Assembly (NCBI GenBank): GCA_041946825.1
Contig: JBHGBD010000021.1
Location: 1-64,000 of the forward strand
Origin: CAZTHM01 sp041946825
Lineage (GTDB): Bacteria; Acidobacteriota; Terriglobia; UBA7540
Direction of reading: 5' to 3'
DNA: 64,000 bases
Position numbers and translations under genes: made by a program. Under the pieces are notes generated by a model. That model made no database searches and was not told the origin of the DNA. It was given only the letters and a program-made list of their open reading frames with translations. Position 1 is the first letter of the stretch, and every line of letters starts with the position of its first letter. Shown here piece after piece: positions 16,449 to 26,190 of this stretch.

Positions 16449-18485
16449 TCATTGTGGGGTAAGTCTTTCATTGACTGGAATCGACCCGTCGGCGGGGATG
16501 TCGACTTCTTTCTGCACGCGGGCAAAGCCGGGCAGGGAAATGGCCAGCGTGTGCCGCCCCGCCGGCAATCGGAAGCTGGTGGGCGTGGTGCCGCCCACGG
16601 CCTTCCCATCCGCCATGACTGAAGCACCCGGCGGGATGGTCCGGACTTCGACGATTCCGGTCGCCTGGGGTACGCTCGCGCTTAGGTCGACCACTTTGCG
16701 AATGAACTGCCCATCCGCCTTGATTTCGAACGGGTACGTGTAAGACTCCCCGTTCGGAGCGCGGACACTATATCGATGCGCCCCCAGTCCGACCGTCTTT
16801 TGTACGGGACTGGTGCCGGCGGACTGCCCGTCGATCAGCACTTCGATCCCCGAAGGTTTTGTCTCGATGGTAATTTCACCCACGGGCACGCTGAGAGGCG
16901 CGTTGAGCGTGCTGGTGCGTCCGCCCTCGATGGTGACACTCTGCACAAAATTTCCATAACCCGCTTTGGAAACCACTACGGAATGCGTGCCGGAAGGCAG
17001 GTCGGGAATCGTGTAGGGAGTAACCCACGCCGGCTCGCTGCGGTCGTCAATCGTAATCCTGGCTCCCTCCATGTTGGAGGTGACGAGCAGCCGGCCGATT
17101 TTAGGCGCGGCAGGCTTGGCTGCACCTGTGGACGGCTGCGCCGGCTTTACAGCCTCTGGGGTTTCGTGAGCCGGTCCCGCCGGCGCGAGGTTGGCCGGAG
17201 AACTGGCGCTTGTCCCAGACCCGGCGGTTGGTGCGGGAGCCGGAGCGGTCGCGTCTGTGGTGGTTGTTCCCCCGATGACTTCGGTTGCGATACCACTCTC
17301 TGAGCCCGACGCCCCTTGCGTCGGTTGTCCCTCGGCGGGCTGAGAAGTGGAAGGCTGCGGGGCTGCCTGCTGGGTGGCTGTTTCGGTCGTACCAGGTTTG
17401 TGCGAGAGGAGATAATAGCCGCCGCCCACAACGCCAACTGCCAGGAGCGTAAGGAAGACCCAGACCAGCGGCGACGTCCCTTCCCCACGGGGTTTGGTGG
17501 GCGGAATCACCTGCACAGAGAGCGGGCGGGAAGGATGGTACTCCTGCACGACCGGACTCGGAGTTGGCGCGACAGGCGCGGCTCTTGCCGCGTCTGCCCT
17601 ACTCGATGCCACGGGCGGAACACGAACGATCACCGTGGCGCTCGGCGCCTGCATACCGCCAAGCTGCTTATAGTTTTTCAGATCCTCCGCCAACTCTTTG
17701 CACGTCTGGTAACGCTCGTCGGGGTTCTTGGCCAGCGCCTTTTGAATCACGTAGCTCAAGCCGGGGTGAATCGTGGCGTCGAGCTCGCGCGGGGGAATCG
17801 GATTCTCGTTGATGATCTTGTAGATGACCGTGGTGATGTTCTGTCCACCGAACGGTTTCTCGCCGGTGACCAATTCGTAGAGAACCACGCCCAAAGCGAA
17901 AATATCCGACCGGCCGTCGATCTGGCGCCCCTTGACCTGCTCGGGGGACATGTAGTTTGGGGTGCCGAGGATCTGCCCGGCCTGCGTCATGCCTGTGGAC
18001 ATCATCTTCGCGATACCGAAGTCCGTAACCTTGACCAGGCCGCTGTCCAGAATCATGATATTCGCGGGCTTGATATCGCGGTGCACGATCTTGTGCGAAT
18101 GCGCGTGGTCGAGCGCGCTGCACACCTGCTCATACATCGGAATGATGGTCTCGACGGGAAGGACGGTTTGTTGTTCGACCAGGTCCTGGAGCGACTTTCC
18201 TTCCAGGAACTCCATGGCGAGGTAAAGAATCCCTTCGTCTTCGCCGAAATCGTAAACCGTTACGATGTTGGGGTGAGCGAGAACTCCGGCGGCTTGCGCT
18301 TCGCGCTGGAATCGGGCTTTGAAGTCTTCGAACTCGGCAGGCGTCAACCCTTCCACGAGCATGGTCTTGACCGCCACCGTGCGGCCGATGACGGGGTCGA
18401 AGCCCTGGTAAACTACACCCATCGACCCCCGACCCAGTTCGGACACAATCTGGTATCGGCCGGCCTTTGTTATGGGCCCGGGCAT
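16449..18485 (-). CDS. Transmembrane Ser/Thr protein kinase with three PEGA domains
   Basis: A 678-residue PknB-type receptor kinase. The catalytic domain (10-275) has GRGSMGVV (glycine loop), K40 (VAVK), HRDIKPAN (135-142), DFG (155-157) and the GTPNYMSPE activation segment. A juxtamembrane Pro/Ala linker leads to one membrane span (about 343-365). A Thr/Ala/Pro-rich extracytoplasmic stalk is followed by three PEGA domains (about 463-530, 533-600, 605-675), which bind surface structures in other proteins. It should sense something at the envelope and phosphorylate Ser/Thr of cytoplasmic partners such as the FHA proteins around it. It is the first gene of the minus-strand operon. A GAGG ribosome site precedes the ATG. 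Confidence 0.95.
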   Translation of the reverse strand: MPGPITKAGRYQIVSELGRGSMGVVYQGFDPVIGRTVAVKTMLVEGLTPAEFEDFKARFQREAQAAGVLAHPNIVTVYDFGEDEGILYLAMEFLEGKSLQDLVEQQTVLPVETIIPMYEQVCSALDHAHSHKIVHRDIKPANIMILDSGLVKVTDFGIAKMMSTGMTQAGQILGTPNYMSPEQVKGRQIDGRSDIFALGVVLYELVTGEKPFGGQNITTVIYKIINENPIPPRELDATIHPGLSYVIQKALAKNPDERYQTCKELAEDLKNYKQLGGMQAPSATVIVRVPPVASSRADAARAAPVAPTPSPVVQEYHPSRPLSVQVIPPTKPRGEGTSPLVWVFLTLLAVGVVGGGYYLLSHKPGTTETATQQAAPQPSTSQPAEGQPTQGASGSESGIATEVIGGTTTTDATAPAPAPTAGSGTSASSPANLAPAGPAHETPEAVKPAQPSTGAAKPAAPKIGRLLVTSNMEGARITIDDRSEPAWVTPYTIPDLPSGTHSVVVSKAGYGNFVQSVTIEGGRTSTLNAPLSVPVGEITIETKPSGIEVLIDGQSAGTSPVQKTVGLGAHRYSVRAPNGESYTYPFEIKADGQFIRKVVDLSASVPQATGIVEVRTIPPGASVMADGKAVGGTTPTSFRLPAGRHTLAISLPGFARVQKEVDIPADGSIPVNERLTPQ

Positions 18486-18508
18486 TCTGGCCTCGCTCTC
18501 ATGGGCGG

Positions 18509-18533
18509 GAGGGTGGCACGCGTGCGCACCCTC
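18509..18533 (-). promoter_or_regulatory. Hairpin in kinase 5' untranslated region
   Basis: A 7-bp stem (GAGGGTG / CACCCTC) encloses the self-complementary GCACGCGTGC. It lies about 25 bases upstream of the kinase ATG, inside its presumed leader. It could modulate translation or be a remnant of a dispersed repeat. Confidence 0.4.
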
Positions 18534-18628
18534 TTTGAGTTGGACCCGATCTCGACAACTCCAAACTCAATCGACGGATCTTGGAATTCTTCCAGCCGCC
18601 TTGTGGTTTGAACCAGTTGGACAAGCGC

Positions 18629-18657
18629 AGCCTAGCGCAAATGAGAAAGCAAGTCAA
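18629..18657 (-). promoter_or_regulatory. Candidate promoter of the kinase/FHA operon
   Basis: On the minus strand TTGACT (18652-18657) and TAGGCT (18629-18634) are separated by 17 bases, a fair sigma-70 match. It would give a leader of about 135 bases before the kinase start. The rest of the gap 18486-18849 shows a second small hairpin (CCCCGA/TCGGGG, 18750-18767) near the plus-strand gene and nothing else. Confidence 0.4.
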
Positions 18658-18849
18658 CGGCACCTAAGTCCTATTTCAAGAAAGAGCATCACAGGACGCT
18701 TTGAATGTTGTTTATTCTCGGATGGTTGTTGAGATGGTAATGGGTTACTCCCCGACCTTGCTCGGGGGAATGGCGCGCGGAGGTCTCCCGGCGGGCCGGG
18801 CATCGCAGAATGCTCTGCGCCCTTCAAACGTAGTAGGATTAATTGGCTC

Positions 18850-20175
18850 ATGACGATTCGAGGCAAAACGGTCCTGCCGGGCCGACGGCGTCGAGGCGTT
18901 GCCAGTTGCAGACTGCCACGCTCCCTTGCGTTGATCATCGCAGTGGTTATTTCCGGAGTGTCCGCGCTGTCGTCGCACGGGGGGCCTCAGGAAGCAGCGA
19001 TTCGGTCATTGCCGGCAGGGACGAACATTTACCTGCGGCTTGAGACGCCGGTCAGCACGACATCTTCGCATCTGCGCGACCCCGTCAAAGCCCGCGTGGT
19101 TCGGGACGTCCCGTGGAGCGGGACTCCTACGCAAATTGCGGTTCCGGTGGGTGCCAAGCTCAGCGGAACCATCGAGAGACTCATCCCCAGTTCCAGCCCC
19201 ACGGACCGCGCGCGCCTGCGGCTGCGCTTCTCGCAGTTGGAACTGCCGGGTTTGCCGGCGGTCTCGGTTGAAGGGCATGTCGCCGAGGTCGAGAATGCGC
19301 GCGAGACGGTTCTCGCCGACGGCACAATCCGCGGAGTTCTGGCCAGCGAACTTCCCATCAGCATGCTCGAAGAAGCGCTCGACAAGCTGAAAAAACAACG
19401 CCCGGACGTTGGCGATCAGGCAAAAAAAACCTCGGAGGAGAGGCTGGGGAAATCCGATACCTCGATCGAGTATCCCGCCGGCACTGACTTCGCACTGGTT
19501 TTGGATAAGCCCCTTGAACTCCCCAGGATTTTTCCGCCCACGGTCGAGGACACACTCAGCTCGCAAGTGAACGCACCGGTCACGCATCTGCTCACGGAGG
19601 CGCCACAACGCGTCTCGGGCAAAGACGGCAAACCGGGCGATCCGCTCAATCTGGTCATCATCGGCAACGCCGAGGAAATCCGCCGCGCCTTCCAGGAGGG
19701 CGGATGGGTTGAAGCCGAGAAGCTGACCGGCAAATCGCTGTTCGAAACCGTCCGCGCGGTGATGGGAGATAAAGGCTACGGATCGGCTCCTGTTTCACAG
19801 CTCTACCTTTATGGGCGGGCGGAAGACCTGGCGTTCCAGAAAATGCTGAATACCTTTGCCAAGCGCCACCACCTGCGGCTTTGGCGGTCGTCCGCGAAGG
19901 CCGAGGACGGCCGCGAAATCTGGCTGGGCGCGGCGACCCACGACGTCGGCATGGACGTTCGACCGGGCGTGGTATCCCACGCCATCGATCCGGAGATTGA
20001 TAAGGAGCGCGACAAGGTCGGCGCCGATCTCGCCGCTACCGGCCGAGTCGCAGTTCTTTGCCCTGTCACCCGGCCGAACCCCCTTTCCGAAGGTATGACT
20101 GCCACCGGGGGAAACTGGAAGACCGACGGGCGCCTGCTGGCGATTGAGTTGAAAACAGTGAACAGTGCACAGTGA
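18850..20175 (+). CDS. LssY C-terminal domain protein, envelope-associated
   Basis: 441 residues with an N-terminal hydrophobic segment (about 24-43) that is either a signal peptide or an anchor. A central beta-rich domain (about 55-165) resembles those binding nucleic acid or peptidoglycan, but I cannot name it. The C-terminal half matches the LssY_C domain: PLNLVIIGNAEEIRRAF, VSQLYLYGRAEDLAFQK, then WLGAATHDVG and IDPEIDKERD. The domain is named from Legionella LssY, part of a type I secretion locus, and its activity is unknown. Here it stands alone, without the membrane phosphatase domain often fused to it. The last codons and stop lie in a heptamer repeat (20154-20191). Confidence 0.82.
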   Translation: MTIRGKTVLPGRRRRGVASCRLPRSLALIIAVVISGVSALSSHGGPQEAAIRSLPAGTNIYLRLETPVSTTSSHLRDPVKARVVRDVPWSGTPTQIAVPVGAKLSGTIERLIPSSSPTDRARLRLRFSQLELPGLPAVSVEGHVAEVENARETVLADGTIRGVLASELPISMLEEALDKLKKQRPDVGDQAKKTSEERLGKSDTSIEYPAGTDFALVLDKPLELPRIFPPTVEDTLSSQVNAPVTHLLTEAPQRVSGKDGKPGDPLNLVIIGNAEEIRRAFQEGGWVEAEKLTGKSLFETVRAVMGDKGYGSAPVSQLYLYGRAEDLAFQKMLNTFAKRHHLRLWRSSAKAEDGREIWLGAATHDVGMDVRPGVVSHAIDPEIDKERDKVGADLAATGRVAVLCPVTRPNPLSEGMTATGGNWKTDGRLLAIELKTVNSAQ

Positions 20176-20191
20176 ACAGCGGACAGTGAAC
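20154..20191. repeat. Degenerate heptamer tandem repeat (AACAGTG)n
   Basis: Five units of a 7-bp repeat (AACAGTG, AACAGTG, CACAGTG, AACAGCG, GACAGTG) plus AAC. The array straddles the end of the LssY_C gene and supplies its stop codon (TGA at 20173-20175), so copy-number change would alter the C-terminus. Confidence 0.8.
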
Positions 20192-20261
20192 GGAGGCGGG
20201 CATTGACGAAACTGTCGGCGCAAGGTATGTTCTGGATTCGGATTCCCACGCGAGGGTAAGC

Positions 20262-20603
20262 ATGGCAACAACTTCGAAAATCACGCCGGCCCCGGCCAAG
20301 CCGGTTCGCGGCCAGATCATCGAGGCGGAGATCAAATCGACGGTCGACGCGACGCGCCCGCTTCCACTCGTCTGCGGACTATACGCCGTCGAAACGCCGG
20401 AAGGTGTCTGGCTGTGCGCCTATTACGGTATGAATCGCAGCGTCTTTGATTTCCTCCCGCAGAAGGGCGCGGCCGTGGACGAATCGAAACTCGGCATCGT
20501 ATTTCATCACAAGGAATTCGTTGCGAAGGACCAGTACCAGCCCGCCGTCTGGGATGAGTTCAAGAAACAGCGCATGATGGCTTACGGCGGTCACGGGGAG
20601 TAG
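20262..20603 (+). CDS. Hypothetical protein, 113 residues
   Basis: A soluble protein with no signal peptide or membrane span. A GAGGGTAAGC ribosome site precedes the ATG, and codon use matches the neighbours, so it is probably real. The middle (LPLVCGLYAVETPEGVWLC) is hydrophobic and beta-like. I recognise no family and no catalytic motif. Confidence 0.7.
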   Translation: MATTSKITPAPAKPVRGQIIEAEIKSTVDATRPLPLVCGLYAVETPEGVWLCAYYGMNRSVFDFLPQKGAAVDESKLGIVFHHKEFVAKDQYQPAVWDEFKKQRMMAYGGHGE

Positions 20604-20685
20604 TCACAGGGCATCGCCGGCCCGGCAAGAGCCTCACGGCGAACTGCGAAAAAAGAGCAATTGAACGTCAAAAGGAGGGGCTTCT

Positions 20686-21369
20686 ATGCGGTTCCTGAGA
20701 AGAACGGCAGTTGTGTGGGTGGTGTGTTCAGGGCTGGTCGCCGCAGCCTGGGCCCAGTTCGGCGGGATGGGGAGAGGAATGGGCCAGACGCCCCAAATCC
20801 CCGGGGTGTTCAAGCCGGAGGTCGGAGCGGGCGCGCAATACCAGGTGACTCAAAAGTCCAAGAAGATGTCGTGGGCGGTTGCCATCGTGGGTAAAGAAAG
20901 CGTCGAGGGCAAGGATGGATACTGGCTCGAGATGCGGATGGATGACAAGGAATCGGGTGGGATGATCATGAAGTCCCTCGCCGTTCCCCGCGACGGCGGG
21001 ACCGACATCAAACGCGTGATCATGCAGCAGCCCGGCCAGCCACCCATGGAAATGCCCATGGGCATGATGGGGATGATGGCGCGCGGGCAGAAAGCCGCCA
21101 CGACGGAGGAGGCCCTGGGCGAGAAAATCGGAACCGAAACCGTCACCGTCCCCGCCGGGACTTTCACTTGCGACCATTATCGGTCGAAGCACGGCAATGA
21201 ACCGGCGGACATCTGGGTTGCCGCCAAAGTGTCTCCCTACGGCCTGATTAAGATGACCTCCGCCAGTTCTACCATGGTCCTCGAGAAGGTGCTTTCGAAT
21301 GAAACCTCGAAGATCAAGGGTGAGCCGCAGAAAATGGACTTTGGGATGCCCGGCGGGCGGCCGCAATAG
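20686..21369 (+). CDS. Secreted protein of unknown function
   Basis: 227 residues with a clear signal peptide ending at AAAWAQ and a strong AAAGGAGGGG ribosome site. After a Met/Gly-rich stretch comes a beta-rich domain with GTETVTVPAGTFTCDHYRS, the kind of segment found in DUF3108/DUF4412-type periplasmic proteins that look like lipid-binding beta barrels. The Met-rich runs (PMEMPMGMMGMMARG) are odd and might bind copper, but no other metal site is visible. Probably periplasmic, function unknown. Confidence 0.75.
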   Translation: MRFLRRTAVVWVVCSGLVAAAWAQFGGMGRGMGQTPQIPGVFKPEVGAGAQYQVTQKSKKMSWAVAIVGKESVEGKDGYWLEMRMDDKESGGMIMKSLAVPRDGGTDIKRVIMQQPGQPPMEMPMGMMGMMARGQKAATTEEALGEKIGTETVTVPAGTFTCDHYRSKHGNEPADIWVAAKVSPYGLIKMTSASSTMVLEKVLSNETSKIKGEPQKMDFGMPGGRPQ

Positions 21370-21463
21370 TCCGACTTCCTGCCTGAACCTACCTTGAATC
21401 TTGCGGGGCCGCCGGCGCTTCCCAACGGCGGCCTCGCTTTCCCCTTGCCAATTTCCTTGCCAT

Positions 21464-21496
21464 AGAGTATTTATACATGGTCTGCATAAACTTGCA
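21464..21496 (+). promoter_or_regulatory. Two candidate ARG boxes upstream of argR
   Basis: Two near-palindromes match the E. coli ARG box core TGAATWWWWATTCA. AGAGTATTTATACA (21464-21477) fits 11 of 14 positions and TGCATAAACTTGCA (21483-21496) fits 10 of 14. Their centres are 19 bases apart, close to the paired spacing of known ArgR sites. The second box runs into the argR start codon, so bound ArgR would block its own transcription. The site could also control the argG-argH genes if these are co-transcribed. Confidence 0.55.
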
Positions 21497-21945
21497 TGGA
21501 CCAGCTCTATCGGCGCAACCAAATCCGCGAGCTCCTGGCGGGCGAAACCGTCGCCACCCAGGACGAACTGCGCCGGAAACTGGCGCGGCGCGGCATCCAC
21601 GTCACCCAGGCCACCATCTCCCGCGACATCGAAGAACTGGGCCTGATCAAGACGCGAGAAGGTTATCGCCTTCCCGACACACCGGAGCCACCCGGCACGC
21701 TCCCCCAGCCCACGCTGCCGCTCATCCTCAAAGAGTTTGTGCGTGACGTGCAACTGGCCGCGAACCTCGTGGTCATCAAGACCAATCCCGGCAACGCGCA
21801 CTCCGTCGGCGTGGCGCTCGACGCCGGACGTTGGCCGGAAGTGGTGGGCACGGTGGCGGGTGACGACACCATCTTTATTGCCACGCCGGGAGCACATGAG
21901 GCGGCGCGCCTCCGCAAGAAGATTCTCGCGATCCTGGCCGCATAG
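21496..21945 (+). CDS. argR: Arginine repressor ArgR
   Basis: 149 residues, the family length. The winged helix carries TQATISRDIEELGLIK (37-52), the recognition helix signature. The C-terminal domain has NPGNAHSVGVALDAG and GTVAGDDTIFI, where the GDD residues contact arginine and the hexamer interface. It represses arginine biosynthesis genes when arginine is abundant. It lies 27 bases upstream of argG and so probably heads the operon. No clear ribosome site precedes the ATG, which sits within a candidate ARG box. Confidence 0.95.
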   Translation: MDQLYRRNQIRELLAGETVATQDELRRKLARRGIHVTQATISRDIEELGLIKTREGYRLPDTPEPPGTLPQPTLPLILKEFVRDVQLAANLVVIKTNPGNAHSVGVALDAGRWPEVVGTVAGDDTIFIATPGAHEAARLRKKILAILAA

Positions 21946-21972
21946 CGGACCGAATCAGTGAAAGGAAACCCC

Positions 21973-23222
21973 ATGGCGTCAGACGGCGAACCGAAAGTCA
22001 AACGAGTGGTTCTGGCATATTCCGGAGGCCTCGATACCTCCATCATCATTCCCTGGCTGCGGGAGAATTACGGCTGCGAGGTCGTGGCCATGGTCGGCGA
22101 TGTCGGCCAGGGCGACGACTATGAGGCGGTGCGGAAGAAGGCGCTGCGCACCGGCGCCTCCCGCGTCTTTGTTGAAGACCTGCGCGAGGAATTCATCACC
22201 GGGTATATCTGGAAGGCGCTGCAGGCCGGCGCGGTCTACGAAGGTAAATACCTGCTCGGTACGTCGCTGGCGCGGCCGGTGCTCGCCAAGGCTCAGGTGA
22301 AAGTTGCCCTCGCCTGCGGCGCCGACGCCGTCGCCCACGGCTGCACGGGGAAGGGAAACGACCAGGTGCGCTTCGAGATGACCTATAAGGCGCTCGCGCC
22401 CCATCTGCGTGTCATCGCTCCCTGGCGCGAATGGTCCATCAAGTCGCGCGAGGACGCGATTGATTACGCGCGCGCCCACGATGTTCCGGTTCCCGTCACC
22501 AAGAAGGAGCCTTACAGCCGCGATCAGAACATTCTGCACCTGAGCCACGAAGGCGGGCCGCTCGAAACCAAGCTCGGCGAGCCGCCCGAGGATGCGTGGA
22601 AGTTGACGCGTTCGCCGCAGAAGGCGCCCAACCGCGAGACGCAGGTCACCATCGGTCTCGAGCAGGGAATTCCCGTCGCGGTCGACGGGAAGAAGCTCAA
22701 GCCCATTAAGCTTTTTGAAACCCTCAACACGCTCGCGGGCGAACATGGCGTGGGCCGCACCGACCTGGTCGAGAACCGCCTGGTGGGAATGAAATCGCAC
22801 GGTGCGTACGAGACCCCCGCCGGGACGCTCCTCCACGCCGCGCATCACGAGCTCGAGGCGCTCTGCCTCGATCGCGAGACATTCCATTACAAGCAGCACG
22901 TGGCACTGCGCTACGCCGAGCTGGTCTATTTCGGCCAATGGTTCACCCCGCTGCGCGAGGCGCTCGACGGGTTCGTCGAGAAAACTCAGCGCAACGTCAC
23001 GGGTTCCGTCACCCTCGGCCTCTACAAAGGCAATGTGCGCATCATTGACCGCCACTCGCCTTACTCGCTCTACGACACGAGCATCGGCGGGTTCACCATG
23101 GGCTCCGACTACAACCAGAAGGACGCGGAAGGATTCATCAACATCCTGGGTCTGCCGGTGAGGATTGCCGCGGCCAAGGAAGCCGGGACGCGCGCCGCGG
23201 CCGCGGGAAGAAGGAGCCGGGG

Positions 23223-23226
<4 letters not shown>
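21973..23226 (+). CDS. argG: Argininosuccinate synthase
   Basis: 417 residues. It joins citrulline and aspartate with ATP to argininosuccinate, the seventh step of arginine synthesis. The PP-loop AYSGGLDTS is at 15-23. [13 protein letters not shown], a typical ArgG segment, and the tetramer-forming C-terminus are present. The start at 21973 is preferred over an in-frame GTG at 21958, because AAAGGAAA precedes the ATG. The next gene argH overlaps its stop by four bases (ATGA). Confidence 0.97.
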
Positions 23227-24623
<1,397 letters not shown>

Positions 24624-24641
24624 CCGGTCATTTTGTCTCTC

Positions 24642-24665
24642 GGGCGGCCGCCACGGGCGCCGCCC
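24642..24665 (+). terminator. Hairpin after argH
   Basis: A 7-bp GC stem (GGGCGGC / GCCGCCC) with a 10-base loop lies just past argH. It lacks a T-run, so it may stop transcription poorly or protect the mRNA end. Confidence 0.45.
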
Positions 24666-24715
24666 CACCGGCCGCGGGAAAAAGGAGAAACTCCAATCCG
24701 CAACGAATTTTTCTC

Positions 24716-24744
24716 TTGACATTCCGGCAAGAGTATGCTAGTCT
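24716..24744 (+). promoter_or_regulatory. Strong sigma-70-like promoter with no clear gene
   Basis: A perfect TTGACA (24716-24721), a 17-base spacer and TAGTCT (24739-24744), with an extended -10 TG at 24736-24737. This is among the best sigma-70 promoters in the window. Transcription would start near 24751 and run rightward, away from argH and toward the 3' end of the minus-strand phosphoesterase gene. Confidence 0.6.
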
Positions 24745-25106
24745 AGGACTGTTGGTTACCGAATGGCCTAGACCTGGTGCACGTGCTTGCTGGCCAGGAG
24801 GGAACGTGGGGCGAAACTTCCAGGGTCGGTGGCGTGGAGCGGAGAGGCGACGAGGCTTCGGCGGAGCTGCCTTTTTCGGGGACGGTCAAGACTTCTGCAT
24901 CCGTGACAGGTCGGCTTCCCTATACCCTGAAAACCGGGAAGCTGACAAGTGGTTTGTTTTCAATACAGGAATTCCAGAATTTCGAGGCGAAGCTGGTAAG
25001 TCATTCAGAATCATCAAATGTTAAATTTTTCTACAAAGCTGGTTAGTCGTTTATTTTCAATCATTTATCAGGATATCTACGGCGGTAAGGGCCCTTCCGC
25101 GCCACC
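24745..25106 (+). ncRNA. Unassigned transcript: possible small RNA or small protein
   Basis: Downstream of the strong promoter lies a hairpin followed by five T (24853-24876, AGG-CTTC paired with GGAG-CCT) that could end a transcript of roughly 125 bases. No known RNA family (SRP, 6S, RNase P, tmRNA, GEMM) is recognised. Two overlapping reading frames cross the region. One has an AGGAGGG only three bases before a GTG at 24806 and runs to 25024; the other runs 24777-25046. Neither encodes a recognisable protein. The last 80 bases turn AT-rich. Confidence 0.3.
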
Positions 25107-25967
25107 TCAATCGTCTCGCCACGATTTGTAGATCGAGTGCTCCAAGGACTCTAGTTTCCCGGTGTCGATGAGCACCCAGTGCGGACGACTGTGGTCGCAG
25201 CCGGGGTTGACGACGACGGTGCGGCCGACACGGTCGGCGAAAGCTCCGGACATCATCGGGCTTTCGTGAATGTGGCCGTGGAGTGAGAGGAGCGGTTGCC
25301 GCGCTTCGATCCAGCGGCGCAGCGCGCGGCTGCCGATATGCTCGCGGTTGAAGAGCACGTCACAGCGCGTGCCGTGCGGAGGGCAGTGGATCACCGCGAT
25401 GGTCTGCTCGGTCGCGGGCAGGAGCGCGAGTTCGTCCTCGAGTGTCGGCAGCGAGCTCAGGTGAGCCGCGAAATCCTGAATCTCCACAAAACCCCGTTCA
25501 GTCGTGAGAACGCATCGCGCGAGCGCCGGGTAAGGTCCGGTATCCCGGGCATCGTCGCGCCGCTCGAAATCCTTGAACGAAAACGGCGTGGGCGGAACGA
25601 ACGCCAGACCCGCCAGCGTCAGGTCACCAAACTGCGCCGTTCTGCGGTGAAGGTCCTCGACGAGCCCCATCGTCTCAAGCTGGCGCAGCGCCAGCACGAT
25701 GGTCGCGCAATCGTCGTTTCCCGGTATGGCGAAAACGCGCAGGGAAGGCCGCGCCCGCTTCCACTCCTCGACCAGCGGCCGGACCTCGCTCATCAGGAAC
25801 TCCGGCTGCGATTCGGGAAGATCGACCCGCGACGAGCTCGGAGTGCCGGGGCACAAGTCCCCGCCGAGAATGATCGCGTCGGCTTGGTGGCGAACCGCTG
25901 CTTCTCCCGCCGCGCGGTAGAGCGACACGTGGCCGTGCAGATCGGACGTGTAGATGAGTCGAGCCAT
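25107..25967 (-). CDS. Calcineurin-like metallophosphoesterase
   Basis: 286 residues. Dimetal motifs of the superfamily are in order: YTSDLHGH (D-x-H), LGGDLCPG (GD), PGNDDC (GN(D/H)), IHCPPHGT and SLHGHIHES (GHxH). The enzyme hydrolyses a phosphoester; the substrate is not readable. The start at 25967 is chosen because the conserved first strand begins at once, and a longer in-frame start at 26012 adds only an unrelated tail. It stands alone and faces the unassigned transcript at 24745. Confidence 0.88.
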   Translation of the reverse strand: MARLIYTSDLHGHVSLYRAAGEAAVRHQADAIILGGDLCPGTPSSSRVDLPESQPEFLMSEVRPLVEEWKRARPSLRVFAIPGNDDCATIVLALRQLETMGLVEDLHRRTAQFGDLTLAGLAFVPPTPFSFKDFERRDDARDTGPYPALARCVLTTERGFVEIQDFAAHLSSLPTLEDELALLPATEQTIAVIHCPPHGTRCDVLFNREHIGSRALRRWIEARQPLLSLHGHIHESPMMSGAFADRVGRTVVVNPGCDHSRPHWVLIDTGKLESLEHSIYKSWRDD

Positions 25968-26190
25968 CACTTGCCTGCCAGCCGATTGTAATGGCAACGC
26001 GTGCTCTCGCAAATAAGTTCCAACCGCATTCTCACTGTGGACGTGTCAACCGCAAAGAGGCAACAGGAATCCAATCCGGCAGGGTAAAATGGTGTTTCGC
26101 GTCAAGGGCGTTACGAAGATTTTGCCAAGCGGGGGGCCGCATTGCGACTGAGCGTCAGCGGGCGGTCGCAGCCTCCGGCAGGGGGACTCT

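Noticed and set aside
17316..18611. Long plus-strand open frame opposite the Ser/Thr kinase
   Set aside because: The minus strand encodes an intact kinase with all catalytic motifs. The plus-strand frame is His/Arg-rich shadow sequence with no motif.
20686..21369. Met-rich secreted protein as a copper-binding protein
   Set aside because: Only Met runs are seen; no His/Cys pattern or neighbouring copper gene supports it, so it stays of unknown function.
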